From JAVBPA01 sp031549925 (GTDB lineage: Bacteria > Bacillota > Clostridia > Oscillospirales > CAG-272): a DNA stretch of 61,647 nucleotides. Below, piece after piece: positions 1 through 9,200 of this stretch. The notes below the pieces were generated by a model. That model had not been told where the DNA came from, did no database searches, and saw nothing but the letters and a program-made list of their open reading frames with translations. Both the position numbers and the translations under genes were made by a program. How positions within the stretch are numbered: the first letter of the stretch is position 1; each line of letters opens with the position of its first letter. Location: positions 1-61,647 of the forward strand of contig JAVBPA010000042.1 in the NCBI GenBank assembly GCA_031549925.1. The letters are read 5' to 3'.

Positions 1-957
1 GTATGTAAATAAAAATATTGGTTTATTGGTAATAGAATAATCAAAAATGATGCTCGAATAGTCAGATATTAATAAATCTGAAGCTATAATTAAATCATTT
101 AAACTTTCATACATTGAAACATCTTTTATATAACTACTCTCCTTAGGCAACGCTATTTTTTTCGAAACTTCATAATGTGCACGAAATAACATTACATATT
201 CATTTCCCAGTATATTTGTCCAATTATTTATATCAAAAGGAAATTCACAAATTACATTATTGTGTATATCCCTGTCATACTCACGAAAAGTAGGTGCGTA
301 TAAGATAACTTTAGCATCTTCTGCAATGCCTAATTTATTACGAGTATTTATTTTATCTGCATTACAATACTGAGCCAATATATCATTTCGAGGTAAGCCA
401 CAACGTATGAATTTGTTCGCATTAATTCCAAAAACACGTGAAAAAACTTCAACTTCAAAATCACTCTGAGCATTCATAATATCTGTCATATTTTTCCCAA
501 GCGATTTAAACGATTGATTTGATATATCTATATCAGTTCCCATTTTTTTGATCGGCGTTCCGTGCCATGTATTCAAATATATAGTATTTTTTCCTTTAAA
601 AGACAATCCTCTTTCTATACCAGAATTGGTAATCCAGCATTTAGCTTTTAAAGCAATTATATAATATTTCAAGGTGTCCGTTTTTATTTTTTCGCCTTTA
701 GGTATTTTAAAATTTTCTGGAGAATGAAATGCCCAAATTAATTTCCAATCTTGAAATTTTGGATTTTCTATCATTTTCAAATAAATAGCTTTAGGGCTAT
801 CATCATATTTCTTCCCACCAAAACTATTAAATAGTATCAAATGATCATCAGGACGAACAAATAATTTCAAAATAGAAATTCCTATTATCCCAAGAAAATA
901 ATAAAATCTATAAAAAAATTTTGATGATTTCAAAATAATGATTATTTTTTGTTTCAT
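1..957 (-). CDS. CDP-glycerol glycerophosphotransferase family protein (TagB/TagF-like), 3' end beyond window
   Basis: The frame is open from an ATG at 957 to the window edge (319 codons, no stop), so this is a 5'-complete, 3'-truncated gene. It carries the signature blocks of Pfam Glyphos_transf: LFNSFGGKKYDDSPKAIY near residue 43, WITNSGIERG, NTWHGTPIKKMG with the family histidine, CGLPRND, YAPTFREYDRD, and SDYSSIIFDY at the edge. Family members add glycerol-phosphate (or a related polyol phosphate) from CDP-glycerol to a membrane-linked acceptor on the cytoplasmic face, as in wall teichoic acid or polysaccharide decoration. The tagD-like gene 9 bp upstream would supply CDP-glycerol, so the pair makes biochemical sense. 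Whether it adds one unit (TagB-like) or polymerises (TagF-like) cannot be told. Confidence in the family is high. Confidence 0.92.
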   Translation of the reverse strand, partial: MKQKIIIILKSSKFFYRFYYFLGIIGISILKLFVRPDDHLILFNSFGGKKYDDSPKAIYLKMIENPKFQDWKLIWAFHSPENFKIPKGEKIKTDTLKYYIIALKAKCWITNSGIERGLSFKGKNTIYLNTWHGTPIKKMGTDIDISNQSFKSLGKNMTDIMNAQSDFEVEVFSRVFGINANKFIRCGLPRNDILAQYCNADKINTRNKLGIAEDAKVILYAPTFREYDRDIHNNVICEFPFDINNWTNILGNEYVMLFRAHYEVSKKIALPKESSYIKDVSMYESLNDLIIASDLLISDYSSIIFDYSITNKPIFLFTY

Positions 958-966
958 ACAATCCCC

Positions 967-1365
967 TTATCGTTTGCCATTTAAATCATTCTTAATTTGA
1001 GTTGTGCTAATTTCCTGAGTCCTCGGAAAATAAACTACTTCAATTCCCTCGTCTTTAAGAAAGTCAAATTTCCCTTCCCAATCATCACCCATTACAAAGA
1101 TATTTATATGGTACTCATGAATATCAGTCTTTTTTTGTTCCCAACATGTTTCGGGAATTACCAAATCCACATAACGAATTGACTCAAGAAGTTGTTTGCG
1201 TTGTTCATAATTAAAATAACATTTTTTTTTCTTTTCTATTAAATTAAATTCATCTGTTGAGAGTACTACAATCAAATAGTCGCCAAGTTCTTTCGCACGG
1301 CGTAGAATATTTATATGACCATAATGCAGAAGGTCAAATGTGCCATAAGTAATTATTCTTTTCAT
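967..1365 (-). CDS. tagD: glycerol-3-phosphate cytidylyltransferase
   Basis: This 132-aa protein matches the TagD/GCT family in length and in every motif. GTFDLLHYGH near the N-terminus holds the HxGH nucleotidyltransferase signature, RYVDLVIPE lies mid-protein, and the C-terminal RTQEISTTQIK holds the RTxxISTT block that contacts CTP. It makes CDP-glycerol from CTP and sn-glycerol 3-phosphate in the cytoplasm, the donor for the TagB/TagF-like enzyme encoded immediately downstream. It lies in a minus-strand polysaccharide operon, after the broken glycosyltransferase. A small chance remains that the substrate is another polyol phosphate, since the family includes such variants. Confidence 0.93.
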   Translation of the reverse strand: MKRIITYGTFDLLHYGHINILRRAKELGDYLIVVLSTDEFNLIEKKKKCYFNYEQRKQLLESIRYVDLVIPETCWEQKKTDIHEYHINIFVMGDDWEGKFDFLKDEGIEVVYFPRTQEISTTQIKNDLNGKR

Positions 1366-1404
1366 ATTTTGTCCTGTATATTTCCTATTCTACAATTTTA
1401 TGTA

Positions 1405-1895
1405 TTATTTTTCATATATAGTTTTCATTTGTGCAATTACAGCATCTATATTAAAATTCTTTATCTTTTCACGATTATAGAAACCAAAATGTTTCATATC
1501 GCTACTCAATAATTTTTCTATAGCATTTTTACAATCATCAATACTATTCGGATCAAAATATAATCCGCTATTTTCAACAATCAAGTCTACATTGCTGCGA
1601 ATCTTGCTACATACGACCGGCAAACCACATGTCATCGCTTCCATTAATGCTACAGACAATCCCTCTCTATACGATGGGAAACAAAAAGCATCAGCAATTA
1701 TACACAACTCCGCAATATCTCGAAGATATCCAAGCAATCGAAAAACCTTGCTCCATTATCCAGTATCTGCTGTACAAGTGACTTCTCCAATGAACAGGCA
1801 ATATCAACTGTATGTCCGCTGTTTTGGAAACTACTGATAAATTCAGTGAAAAATCCTATAGTATTGGATATGGTTGTTACATATAGAATTTTCAA
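1405..1895 (-). pseudogene. glycosyltransferase family 4 remnant with internal deletion and frameshift
   Basis: Two out-of-phase pieces of one GT4-type glycosyltransferase sit head to tail. The 5' piece starts at 1895 with the usual N-terminal Rossmann strand (MKILYVTTISNTIGFF) and reads about 52 family-like residues before passing out of frame near 1738. The 3' piece, from about 1737 to 1405, begins inside the C-terminal domain (LGYLRDIAEL) and keeps the donor-sugar block FCFPSYREGLSVALMEAMTCGLPVV. A normal GT4 enzyme is about 360-380 aa; here only about 165 codons remain, so roughly 200 central codons are gone and the two ends are in different frames. The flanking genes are intact. It should not make an active enzyme. 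A misassembly across a collapsed segment is the alternative. Confidence 0.82.
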
Positions 1896-1898
1896 TCT

Positions 1899-2507
1899 TC
1901 AATCTCCTTTCAATTTGGCAGGAACGCCAAAATACATTCCGCTAATATCAATATCTTTCACAACCACCGCTCCGGCTCCTATCATACAATAACCACAAAT
2001 ATCTATATTGTTGATTACACTTGCTCCTATTCCTATCCAAGTACACTCACCTATTCGTACATTTCCTGCTATGTGTACTCCTGGAGATATATGAACGTAA
2101 TCCTCTACTACACTTTCATGATCTATCGTTGACGCTGTGTTAACTATGACTCCGCTTCCTATCCGGCTACCACTGTTGACCACTCCATTCGCCATGATTA
2201 CACTTCCAATGCTGATATCTACATCATCTGATACTACGGCTGACGGATGTATAGCTGTATGCCATTGTACCTGATATGTTTCCATAATTTTTTTGCGAAT
2301 CTCGTTATTTCCTATCGCCACTATGAATTTAGTTGAAACTTTGTATTTTTCAATGTCAGAGATTTTCCCTAACACCGTATCATTTTCTGCAACATTCGGA
2401 TATCGGTCGTCCAGATACCCTAAAACATTATCTCCGCTTTTCTTGATAATTTCAGCTATCACTTTGCCGTGACCGCCGCAACCTATGATAATCACTTTTT
2501 CACACAT
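1899..2507 (-). CDS. NeuD/PglD-like sugar O-/N-acyltransferase
   Basis: A 202-aa protein with the two-part layout of the NeuD/PglD/VioB group. It has an N-terminal Rossmann-like PglD_N domain opening with VIIIGCGGHGKVIAEII, then from about residue 85 a left-handed beta-helix of hexapeptide repeats (IHPSAVVSDDVDIS, GSVIMANGVVNS and similar) with the catalytic-type histidine in TIDHESVVEDYVHISPG, ending in the family GVPAKLKGD tail. Such enzymes transfer acetyl from acetyl-CoA to an amino or hydroxyl group of a nucleotide- or lipid-linked sugar. Its start codon overlaps the 3' end of the sugar transferase gene by 8 bp, which indicates translational coupling, and PglC/PglD-type pairs are common. 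The exact sugar cannot be told. Confidence 0.9.
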   Translation of the reverse strand: MCEKVIIIGCGGHGKVIAEIIKKSGDNVLGYLDDRYPNVAENDTVLGKISDIEKYKVSTKFIVAIGNNEIRKKIMETYQVQWHTAIHPSAVVSDDVDISIGSVIMANGVVNSGSRIGSGVIVNTASTIDHESVVEDYVHISPGVHIAGNVRIGECTWIGIGASVINNIDICGYCMIGAGAVVVKDIDISGMYFGVPAKLKGD

Positions 2508-3135
2508 TCACCGATTCCTCTTCTATCATAGATACAGTGCCTGTAAATGGCTCTATCGTTACATTACCAACAAAGTTTATACCATTTCTATTCAATACCT
2601 TGCCTACCTTCTTGAGAATGATCTTTATGTCACCCAAAAAAGTGATTCTATTTATGTATTCGATATCTTTCTGAAATTTACTTTCCCAACTGATTGCGTT
2701 TCGCCCATTCACTTGTGCATATCCTGTAAGTCCAGGACGAACATCGTGACGATGTTTTTCTTCATTTGTATAATATGGCAAATATTCTACAAGCAGCGGC
2801 CGTGGACCAACTATTGCGAGATCTCCCCTTATAATATTAATGAGAGATGGGAGTTCATCAAGTGATGTGCTTCTCAAAATTTTTCCGTATGGAACGAGTC
2901 TTTTTTCATCGGGTAACAATACTCCATTTTTGTCCTTTTCACAAGTCATAGTGCGAAATTTTATGAGTTTGAATATTTTTTCATTTTTCCCGGGTCTGGC
3001 TTGCGTAAAGAACGGATTGCCTTTCATGATTATTGCACCAAGTATAATCAATATCAGCAGCACCGGCGCCAACACAATCAACGCTATCAGCGACAGACAG
3101 AAGTCAAGCGGTCGTTTCACATATTTCGCATACAT
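2500..3135 (-). CDS. undecaprenyl-phosphate sugar-1-phosphate transferase (PglC-type priming enzyme)
   Basis: A 211-aa member of the bacterial sugar transferase family (Bac_transf, monotopic phosphoglycosyl transferase). One N-terminal hydrophobic re-entrant segment (about residues 9-36) is followed by KLIKFRTMTCEKD, then RSTSLDELPSLINIIRGDLAIVGPRPLL with the catalytic Asp-Glu pair, and RPGLTGYAQVNGRNAISW. These small PGTs move a sugar phosphate from a UDP-sugar to undecaprenyl phosphate, starting a repeat unit at the inner face of the membrane. The length is that of PglC-like minimal enzymes, without the large N-terminal region of WbaP. It sits between two NeuD/PglD-like genes, so the primed sugar is probably an acylated amino sugar (inference). 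Confidence 0.93.
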   Translation of the reverse strand: MYAKYVKRPLDFCLSLIALIVLAPVLLILIILGAIIMKGNPFFTQARPGKNEKIFKLIKFRTMTCEKDKNGVLLPDEKRLVPYGKILRSTSLDELPSLINIIRGDLAIVGPRPLLVEYLPYYTNEEKHRHDVRPGLTGYAQVNGRNAISWESKFQKDIEYINRITFLGDIKIILKKVGKVLNRNGINFVGNVTIEPFTGTVSMIEEESVNV

Positions 3136-3219
3136 ATTCTCATATACCTCAAAATGCAGATTTTATTATTTCAATCACATACTGCTGTTCATCTGCTTTC
3201 ATTGTTCATCGCTTCTTTT

Positions 3220-4617
3220 CTAATTTTCTTGTTGCTTCGTAAATATCGTCCCCGCACTCAGACGAGTAAATTGAGGTACAGCACTGCCTTTAGACACAGT
3301 ACAAGCACAGTCAATATGTGTATTAGAACCAATAACCGATTTTTTATCAAGTATAGCTCCTGCACTAATGATACAGTTTTTACCTACTTTCACTCCTGAA
3401 GAAATAATTACTTTCGCTTCAATCACCGTACCTTCTCCGATATCGACGTTGCTCAGCACAGTCGCTGAAGGATGTATCAGTTTCGGAAGTATAAACCCCG
3501 AATTTGACAGCTTTTCTGACCATTCTGCTCTAAGCTGACAGTCTCCGAAACTCGGTATGGCAATGGGGTATGTATCGAGATACTTGAGATAATTTTCGCA
3601 AGTATCAATAGCAAGTTTGTTGTCAAAATTATCGTCAAGATAGTCGATTTTGGTGAAGATATGCAGTTCTTCTGCTATTTCTTTCACTACCATTCCCTGA
3701 CTTCCTGCACCGAGTATCAATAAATTCATTTGACGGCAATTTTGCTTTTTTTGTTCAATTTCGGCAAGTTCCGGAATTTCTTTCACAATCGAATCAATAA
3801 GTTCCGGAACTGCACGGATATATTCACCGTACTTTTTAACCAGTAGATTATTTTCTATTCCTGCCAATTCAGTAATAGTTTCTAGGTTAATTCCATTTTC
3901 CAAAGCCCGCCGAATGAATGTTGCTCTCAGTGAGTCCGGATATATTTTATACATAAAGCCGTTATGAGCTAACTCACGGTTACATGAGTTCAGTGCTTTC
4001 AACGCACTTTTAACCGGTTCGTCAGTGCCTGTCAGAATATAACTTTTACCGCCGTTTTTCACAAGCTCCGGTAACCGAAACAAATGTTTTATAATTTTAG
4101 GAATCGGAACATTTCGTTCGGTACAAGAAGTAATGACGCCTGGCATGTTTTTGCTGTCGAACATTTCTTTGCTCACAAGCAAGCTTTGTAAATCCTCTGC
4201 GAAATCCGTGTATTGCAAAGCACATACTTCTCCCCAAGTTAACCCCATGTGCAAACTAAGCATCAACCCGAATTTTGTATTGGTTTCACATTTTTCAGCC
4301 GCAATGCAAAATGAAGAGGTTGTCATTTCTGATAGAGGTTCTTTCATCTGTGCAAATCGGGATGATTTTTTTGCATTGTAAATGCTGCGGATGTCAGGAT
4401 TTACAGAAATCAATTTTGATTCTTTCTGTGCTTTGGGCGAAAAATCCAAACGGGAGAGTTCGGTGAGTATTTCAGCACGTTTTTTGTCAGCTTCCTGATA
4501 AGTAGCTCCATATACAGAGCCGTATTGGATTATGCCATTCTTGTTTCTACCTTTTCTGTAGCGAGCTTCCCATCTGCCATCTCTCCTGAGATAAATATTC
4601 GACCCCGGTTTTTTCAC
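3220..4617 (-). CDS. fusion: degenerate tyrosine-recombinase-like domain + NeuD/PglD-like acyltransferase
   Basis: A single 465-codon frame holds two unrelated proteins. Residues 1-296 resemble a Firmicutes site-specific integrase: an arm-type DNA-binding start (GSNIYLRRDGRWEARY) and a shrunken catalytic domain. The catalytic set is mostly lost. The first Arg box reads GLTWGE (Thr127 for Arg), the HxxR-H box reads DSLRAT (Arg231 kept, both His lost), and the LGH box reads AGIEN; a candidate Tyr263 remains. Residues 297-465 begin with Met (MNLLILGAGSQGMV) and form a complete NeuD/PglD-like enzyme with a PglD_N-type fold and a hexapeptide beta-helix. The gene is first in the polysaccharide operon, 84 bp before the priming transferase. 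The recombinase part may act as a DNA-binding regulator rather than an enzyme (inference). A 7-A run just before the junction suggests the fusion may stem from a 1-bp indel joining two ATGA-overlapped genes. Confidence 0.85.
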   Translation of the reverse strand: MKKPGSNIYLRRDGRWEARYRKGRNKNGIIQYGSVYGATYQEADKKRAEILTELSRLDFSPKAQKESKLISVNPDIRSIYNAKKSSRFAQMKEPLSEMTTSSFCIAAEKCETNTKFGLMLSLHMGLTWGEVCALQYTDFAEDLQSLLVSKEMFDSKNMPGVITSCTERNVPIPKIIKHLFRLPELVKNGGKSYILTGTDEPVKSALKALNSCNRELAHNGFMYKIYPDSLRATFIRRALENGINLETITELAGIENNLLVKKYGEYIRAVPELIDSIVKEIPELAEIEQKKQNCRQMNLLILGAGSQGMVVKEIAEELHIFTKIDYLDDNFDNKLAIDTCENYLKYLDTYPIAIPSFGDCQLRAEWSEKLSNSGFILPKLIHPSATVLSNVDIGEGTVIEAKVIISSGVKVGKNCIISAGAILDKKSVIGSNTHIDCACTVSKGSAVPQFTRLSAGTIFTKQQEN

Positions 4618-4730
4618 CTGTACACCTCTGTGTTTCGATACATTACGCTATCTTATGTATAATAAAATAACAAACTCCACTATACAAAAAAATCGTATGA
4701 TAACATTAAAAATGATAAATTTATAATTAA

Positions 4731-4759
4731 ATGATATCATGATAGACATCATTTGTCAA
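4731..4759 (-). promoter_or_regulatory. SigA promoter of the polysaccharide operon with ATGAT/ATCAT operator
   Basis: On the minus strand there is a perfect -35 TTGACA (4754-4759), a 17-bp spacer and a -10 TATCAT (4731-4736). The spacer and -10 contain an inverted repeat ATGAT-GTCT-ATCAT followed directly by the palindrome ATGATATCAT, giving several half sites inside the RNA polymerase footprint. A repressor-type operator is likely; the recombinase-like first gene product is a candidate ligand (inference). Confidence 0.72.
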
Positions 4760-4966
4760 TATTTTTTTGATTTTTACATTGTTGTATTTATGATTTTTGC
4801 CTTATTGTAATATAAAATGGATTTCTGCGAATGTTACGCATTTCAGTTTAGTGAGTTATTTCATAATTTCCGCGCAATGTTTGCATTATTAGCGTCAAAA
4901 AAATGGTCAAACAATTATAGATATCAAAGATAAGCTATGGTTAAATAAAAACGGTAAATTTAAAAT

Positions 4967-5018
4967 AAAAAGAGATGCCTTCATGTGCGAAAATGTTTCG
5001 CAAAAAGCATCTTTTTTA
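4967..5018 (-). terminator. intrinsic terminator after rplM-rpsI
   Basis: An outer stem AGATGC/GCATCT (4973-4978 with 5007-5012) flanked by A and T runs encloses an inner hairpin TGCGAAA-ATG-TTTCGCA. Read on the minus strand it ends in a T-rich tract, and it lies about 105 bp past the rpsI stop. The flanks would also let it work in the other direction. Confidence 0.78.
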
Positions 5019-5123
5019 AAATTATTTGTAGTCTATAAAGTCATGCTGCCGCTTTTCAACCGCGTACAAAACTTATAAAAACCTATAAACATTGGACTTT
5101 CAGGATTCTCAAAAGTCTGATTT

Positions 5124-5534
5124 TTATCTCTTTGAGAACTGAGGAGCGCGGCGCGCGGCTTTGAGTCCGTATTTCTTTCTTTCCTTCATTCTGGGGTCAC
5201 GTGTCAGGAGTCCTGCTTTTTTAAGAGATAATCTGAATGTTTCATCAACTTTTAAAAGTGCGCGGGAAACTCCGTGACGGATAGCGCCTGCTTGACCTGT
5301 AATACCGCCGCCCTGTACACGGCATATAATATCAAACTTACCTCTTGTACCCGTCATTTCAAAAGGTTGATTTACGATAAGCGCAAGTGTTTCAAGACCG
5401 AAATAATCATCGATTGTACGGTTATTTATCAATATTGAGCCTGTTCCCGGAACGAGTCTGACGCGTGCGACAGATTTCTTTCTTCTGCCTGTTCCATAAA
5501 AATAGGGCTTATCCGCTGCATAATTTACTGCCAT
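5124..5534 (-). CDS. rpsI: 30S ribosomal protein S9
   Basis: A 136-aa protein with the S9/uS9 hallmarks: YFYGTGRRKKSVARVRLVPG near the start, the central GGGITGQAGAIRHGVSRALL block, and the basic C-terminal tail ending in PQFSKR that reaches the decoding-site tRNA. It sits 46 bp after rplM in the conserved rplM-rpsI order. It is expected to be cotranscribed from the promoter upstream of rplM and stopped at the nested hairpin downstream. Length and motifs are normal. Confidence 0.98.
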   Translation of the reverse strand: MAVNYAADKPYFYGTGRRKKSVARVRLVPGTGSILINNRTIDDYFGLETLALIVNQPFEMTGTRGKFDIICRVQGGGITGQAGAIRHGVSRALLKVDETFRLSLKKAGLLTRDPRMKERKKYGLKAARRAPQFSKR

Positions 5535-5580
5535 TTTATATAATTCCTAATCCTTTCTTATTCTTACAGCCAATTTACGT

Positions 5581-6009
5581 TCAGACATTATATTCTATAG
5601 GTTTTTGTGCCTGCTGCTTATGTTCGGGACCTGCGTATATTTTTAATCTGTTAATACTGGCGTCACCGATTTTATTTTTGGGAAGCATACCGCGAACAGC
5701 AAGTCTAATAGCGAGTTCGGGTTTTGTAGCCATCAATTGTTTATATTGAACCTGTTTCAAACCGCTGATGTATCCGCTATGACGTGTGTAATATTTATTT
5801 TCAAGCTTTTTACCTGTAAGAACTGCTTTTGAAGCATTTATTACTATAACGAATTCACCGCAGTCAACATGAGGTGTAAATTCCGGTCTGTGTTTACCGT
5901 TTAATATATTAGCCGCAATTACGGCGGTTTTCCCGAGCGGTCTATCTGCCGCATCGAGTACATACCACTTGCGTTCTAATGTTTCTTTTTTCGCCATGAA
6001 AGTGGACAT
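5581..6009 (-). CDS. rplM: 50S ribosomal protein L13
   Basis: A 142-aa uL13 protein beginning MSTFMAKKETLERKWYVLDA and containing the family blocks AADRPLGKTAVIAANILNGKH, FTPHVDCGEFVIVINA and the RGMLPKN motif. The ATG at 6009 is supported by a GGAGG site 9 nt upstream. It is first in the rplM-rpsI operon, with a consensus SigA promoter about 55 bp upstream. The short 5' leader shows no clear L13-leader fold by eye. It binds 23S rRNA early in large-subunit assembly. Confidence 0.98.
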   Translation of the reverse strand: MSTFMAKKETLERKWYVLDAADRPLGKTAVIAANILNGKHRPEFTPHVDCGEFVIVINASKAVLTGKKLENKYYTRHSGYISGLKQVQYKQLMATKPELAIRLAVRGMLPKNKIGDASINRLKIYAGPEHKQQAQKPIEYNV

Positions 6010-6063
6010 GGATAATTTCCTCCAACTAAAATATACATAATGTTATTTACAAACGTGACGGTT

Positions 6064-6092
6064 ATTATAACATAGCGGCCGTTTTTTGTCAA
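6064..6092 (-). promoter_or_regulatory. consensus SigA promoter of rplM-rpsI
   Basis: The minus strand reads TTGACA (6087-6092), 17 bp, TATAAT (6064-6069): a perfect consensus promoter, fitting a growth-rate-controlled ribosomal operon. The predicted transcript start lies about 48 nt before the rplM ATG. Confidence 0.88.
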
Positions 6093-6232
6093 GAACTTTT
6101 TTGATCAAAACGCCGTTTTTTTAATTTATATTATAATAAGCTTTTGTTTTCGTCATTTTTTAAGTCTTTTACTGGATTTTACTCTGACGCCATACACGAT
6201 AATTTATCATGTTAAATCGTTAAAGCGTTTTT

Positions 6233-9200
6233 TTATTTTATATCCGAATGATATTCCTGCAATGATTTTATTTGTGAAACCGATTTATTTTTTATTTCTT
6301 CAAGCGCAAGAGCAGCTGCTTTTGCGGCTTCCAGTGTCGTCATATATGTGACTTTTTTACGTATTGAAGTTTTTCTTATATATGAATCGTCATTTTGAGC
6401 TTGATCCGATAATTGCGAAGGAGTATTTATAACTACTTTTATATTGCCGTTCATTATTTCATCGACTATATTGGGTCTGCCTTCATATATCTTTTTGATT
6501 AAATCGCATTTTACTCCGCCTTCCGACAAATATTTCGCGGTTCCGCTAGTAGCTATAATTTTCAAACCGAGTTTTTCAAACAGAGATGCAATTTCCAAAG
6601 CTTCGGCTTTATCGTTATCATTAACGCTGATAAGAACCGAACCTTCAAGAGGAATACTTTGCTGACTCGCTTCCTGCGATTTAAAAAACGCAAGTCCGAA
6701 CGAATCGGAAATACCTAAAACTTCACCGGTGGAACGCATTTCCGGACCGAGAACCGGGTCTACTTCCGGGAACATATTAAAAGGGAATACAGCTTCTTTA
6801 ACTCCGTAATACGGTATATTTTCATGCTTTAAAGTATCGACCGGAGATTCGCCTCCGTTAAATTCATGCATAATAGCGCGTGTGGCAACCTTTGCCATTT
6901 GAATATTACATATTTTAGAAACAAGCGGAACTGTACGAGAAGCGCGGGGATTTGCTTCAAGGACATAAACAATATCATCTTCTATAGCGTATTGCATATT
7001 CATGAGTCCGCATACATTTAATTTGTTAGCGATAAGCTCAGTATAATTATTTATTGTTTCAACATGCTTTTTAGGAATTGACAAGGAAGGGATTATACAA
7101 GCGGAATCCCCCGAATGTATACCCGCAAGCTCAATATGCTGCATAACCGCCGGAACAAAAGCAGCTCCGTGATCTGCTATAGCGTCAGCTTCCGCTTCTA
7201 TTGCGTTGCACAAAAACCTGTCTATCAATATCGGTCTGTCCGGTGTTACCCCGATCGCCGCTTCCATATATTTTATCAGAGAATTTTCATTTCTTACAAT
7301 TTCCATGCCTCTTCCGCCCAATACATATGACGGACGAAGCATCAGCGGATATCCTATCTTTGTCGAAACCTCAAGAGCTTCCGCTATATTTGAAGCCATT
7401 CCCGATTCGGGCATCGGTACTCCGATTATATCCATCATCCGTTTGAAATGATCTCTGTCTTCAGCCAAATCTATCGATTCCGGAGAAGTCCCGAGTATAC
7501 GGCAGCCGCAGCTTTCAAGCTCACGAGCTAAATTCAGCGGGGTTTGTCCCCCGAATTGTGTTATAATACCGAGAGGTTTTTCTTTTTGATATATACTCAA
7601 TACATCTTCAACCGTTAACGGTTCAAAATACAATCTGTCCGATGTATCATAATCTGTTGAAACAGTTTCGGGATTACAATTTACCATTATAGTACTAAAT
7701 CCCATATCACGTAAAGCAAAAGCGGCGTGAACACAGCAATAATCGAATTCGATTCCCTGTCCGATCCGGTTAGGACCGCTTCCCAAAACCATGACCTTGC
7801 CTTTTTTAATTTCGTTTGCCGTCATGTCGGATTTTTTACCGCTTTCATTATATGTTGAATAATAATAAGCGGCAGGGTCGGCAACTCCGCTTACGGGAAC
7901 AGCTTTCCAAACCTGTTCAATTCCCGCTTCAATACGGCGTTCACGGATTGATTTTTCGGTTTCTCCGCGCAGCTTAGCTATATACTTATCTGAAAAACCG
8001 TCACGTTTTACTTTTCTCAAAACTTCATCCGTTAATATCGGGGTTAGTATTTCTTTTTCTTCCTCCACAAGTGCCGCCAGTTCTTCAATAAACCATTTAT
8101 TAATATATGTCAAATTACATAATTCATCAACAGAAGCGCCTTTTTTCAAAGCTTCGTACATTATATATTGTCTTTCGCTTGAAGGTGAAACAAGTAAATG
8201 CATCAGTTCTTCTTTTGATTTTTTATTGTATTCATTTGCATATCCGAAACCCATCCGTCCGTTTTCAAGAGAACGTATAGCCTTGTGAAGCGCTTCACGG
8301 TACGTTTTACCGATAGCCATAACTTCACCGACGGCTTTCATTTGTGTTCCGAGTTTATCTTCCGCTTGTTTAAATTTATCAAAAGCCCAGCGTGCGAACT
8401 TGATGACAACATAATCAGCATCGGGAGTATATTTATCAAGCGTTCCGTCTCTCCAATAAGGAATTTCATCCAGCGTTAAACCCACCGCAAGCAGTGATGA
8501 AACCATGGCAATAGGAAATCCTGTGGCTTTTGAAGCGAGCGCCGATGATCTTGATGTACGCGGATTTATTTCAATAATTATGACACGGTCTGTTTTTTTA
8601 TCGTGAGCCAATTGAATATTTGTTCCCCCGATAACTCCGATTGCTTCTACGATCCGGTATGCGTAATCCTGCAATCTCATTTGCAATTCCTTTGATATTG
8701 TAAGCATCGGAGCTGCGCAGAGAGAATCTCCTGTATGAACACCCATAGGATCTATGTTTTCTATAAAACAAACTGTTATAATTTTATTATTTGCATCTCT
8801 GACAACTTCAAGTTCAAGCTCTTCCCAACCGATAACGGCTTCTTCGATTAAAACCTGTCCTATCATACTTGCCTGTATAGCTCTTGATACAGCAGGAATC
8901 AATTCATCTCTGTTGTATACAATTCCCCCTCCTGTTCCGCCCATAGTATAAGCGGGACGCAAAACAAGAGGATAACCCAATTGTGCCGCTATTCCTTCTG
9001 CTTCATTGACATTATAAGCGGGAAAGCTGCGTGCCATGTCAATTCCGAGACGTTCCATAGTATTTTTAAATTCGATTCTATCTTCTCCGCGTTCAATTGC
9101 GTCAAGTTGAACACCGATGACTTTTACATTATATTTGTCAAGAACACCCGCAGCCGAGAGTTCAAGGCTTAAATTAAGTCCTGATTGACCGCCTAAATTA

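Larger units (their letters stand above)
4618..5123. other. 506-bp gap: polysaccharide-operon promoter region and ribosomal-operon terminator
   Basis: This gap separates the head of the polysaccharide operon from the end of rplM-rpsI, both on the minus strand. It holds the operon promoter (4731-4759), a leader of about 107 nt to the first start codon, and the rpsI-side terminator (4967-5018). The stretch 4760-4966 is AT-rich with no convincing coding frame or RNA gene. Confidence 0.7.

Noticed and set aside
2485..2865. Plus-strand frame over the sugar transferase gene
   Set aside because: It is antisense to a clearly coding gene and its translation has no domain-like features; the same holds for the other frames opposite conserved genes.
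3220..4617. Active integrase of a mobile element
   Set aside because: Most catalytic residues are lost, no attachment repeats or cargo borders were seen, and the frame continues into a sugar acyltransferase.
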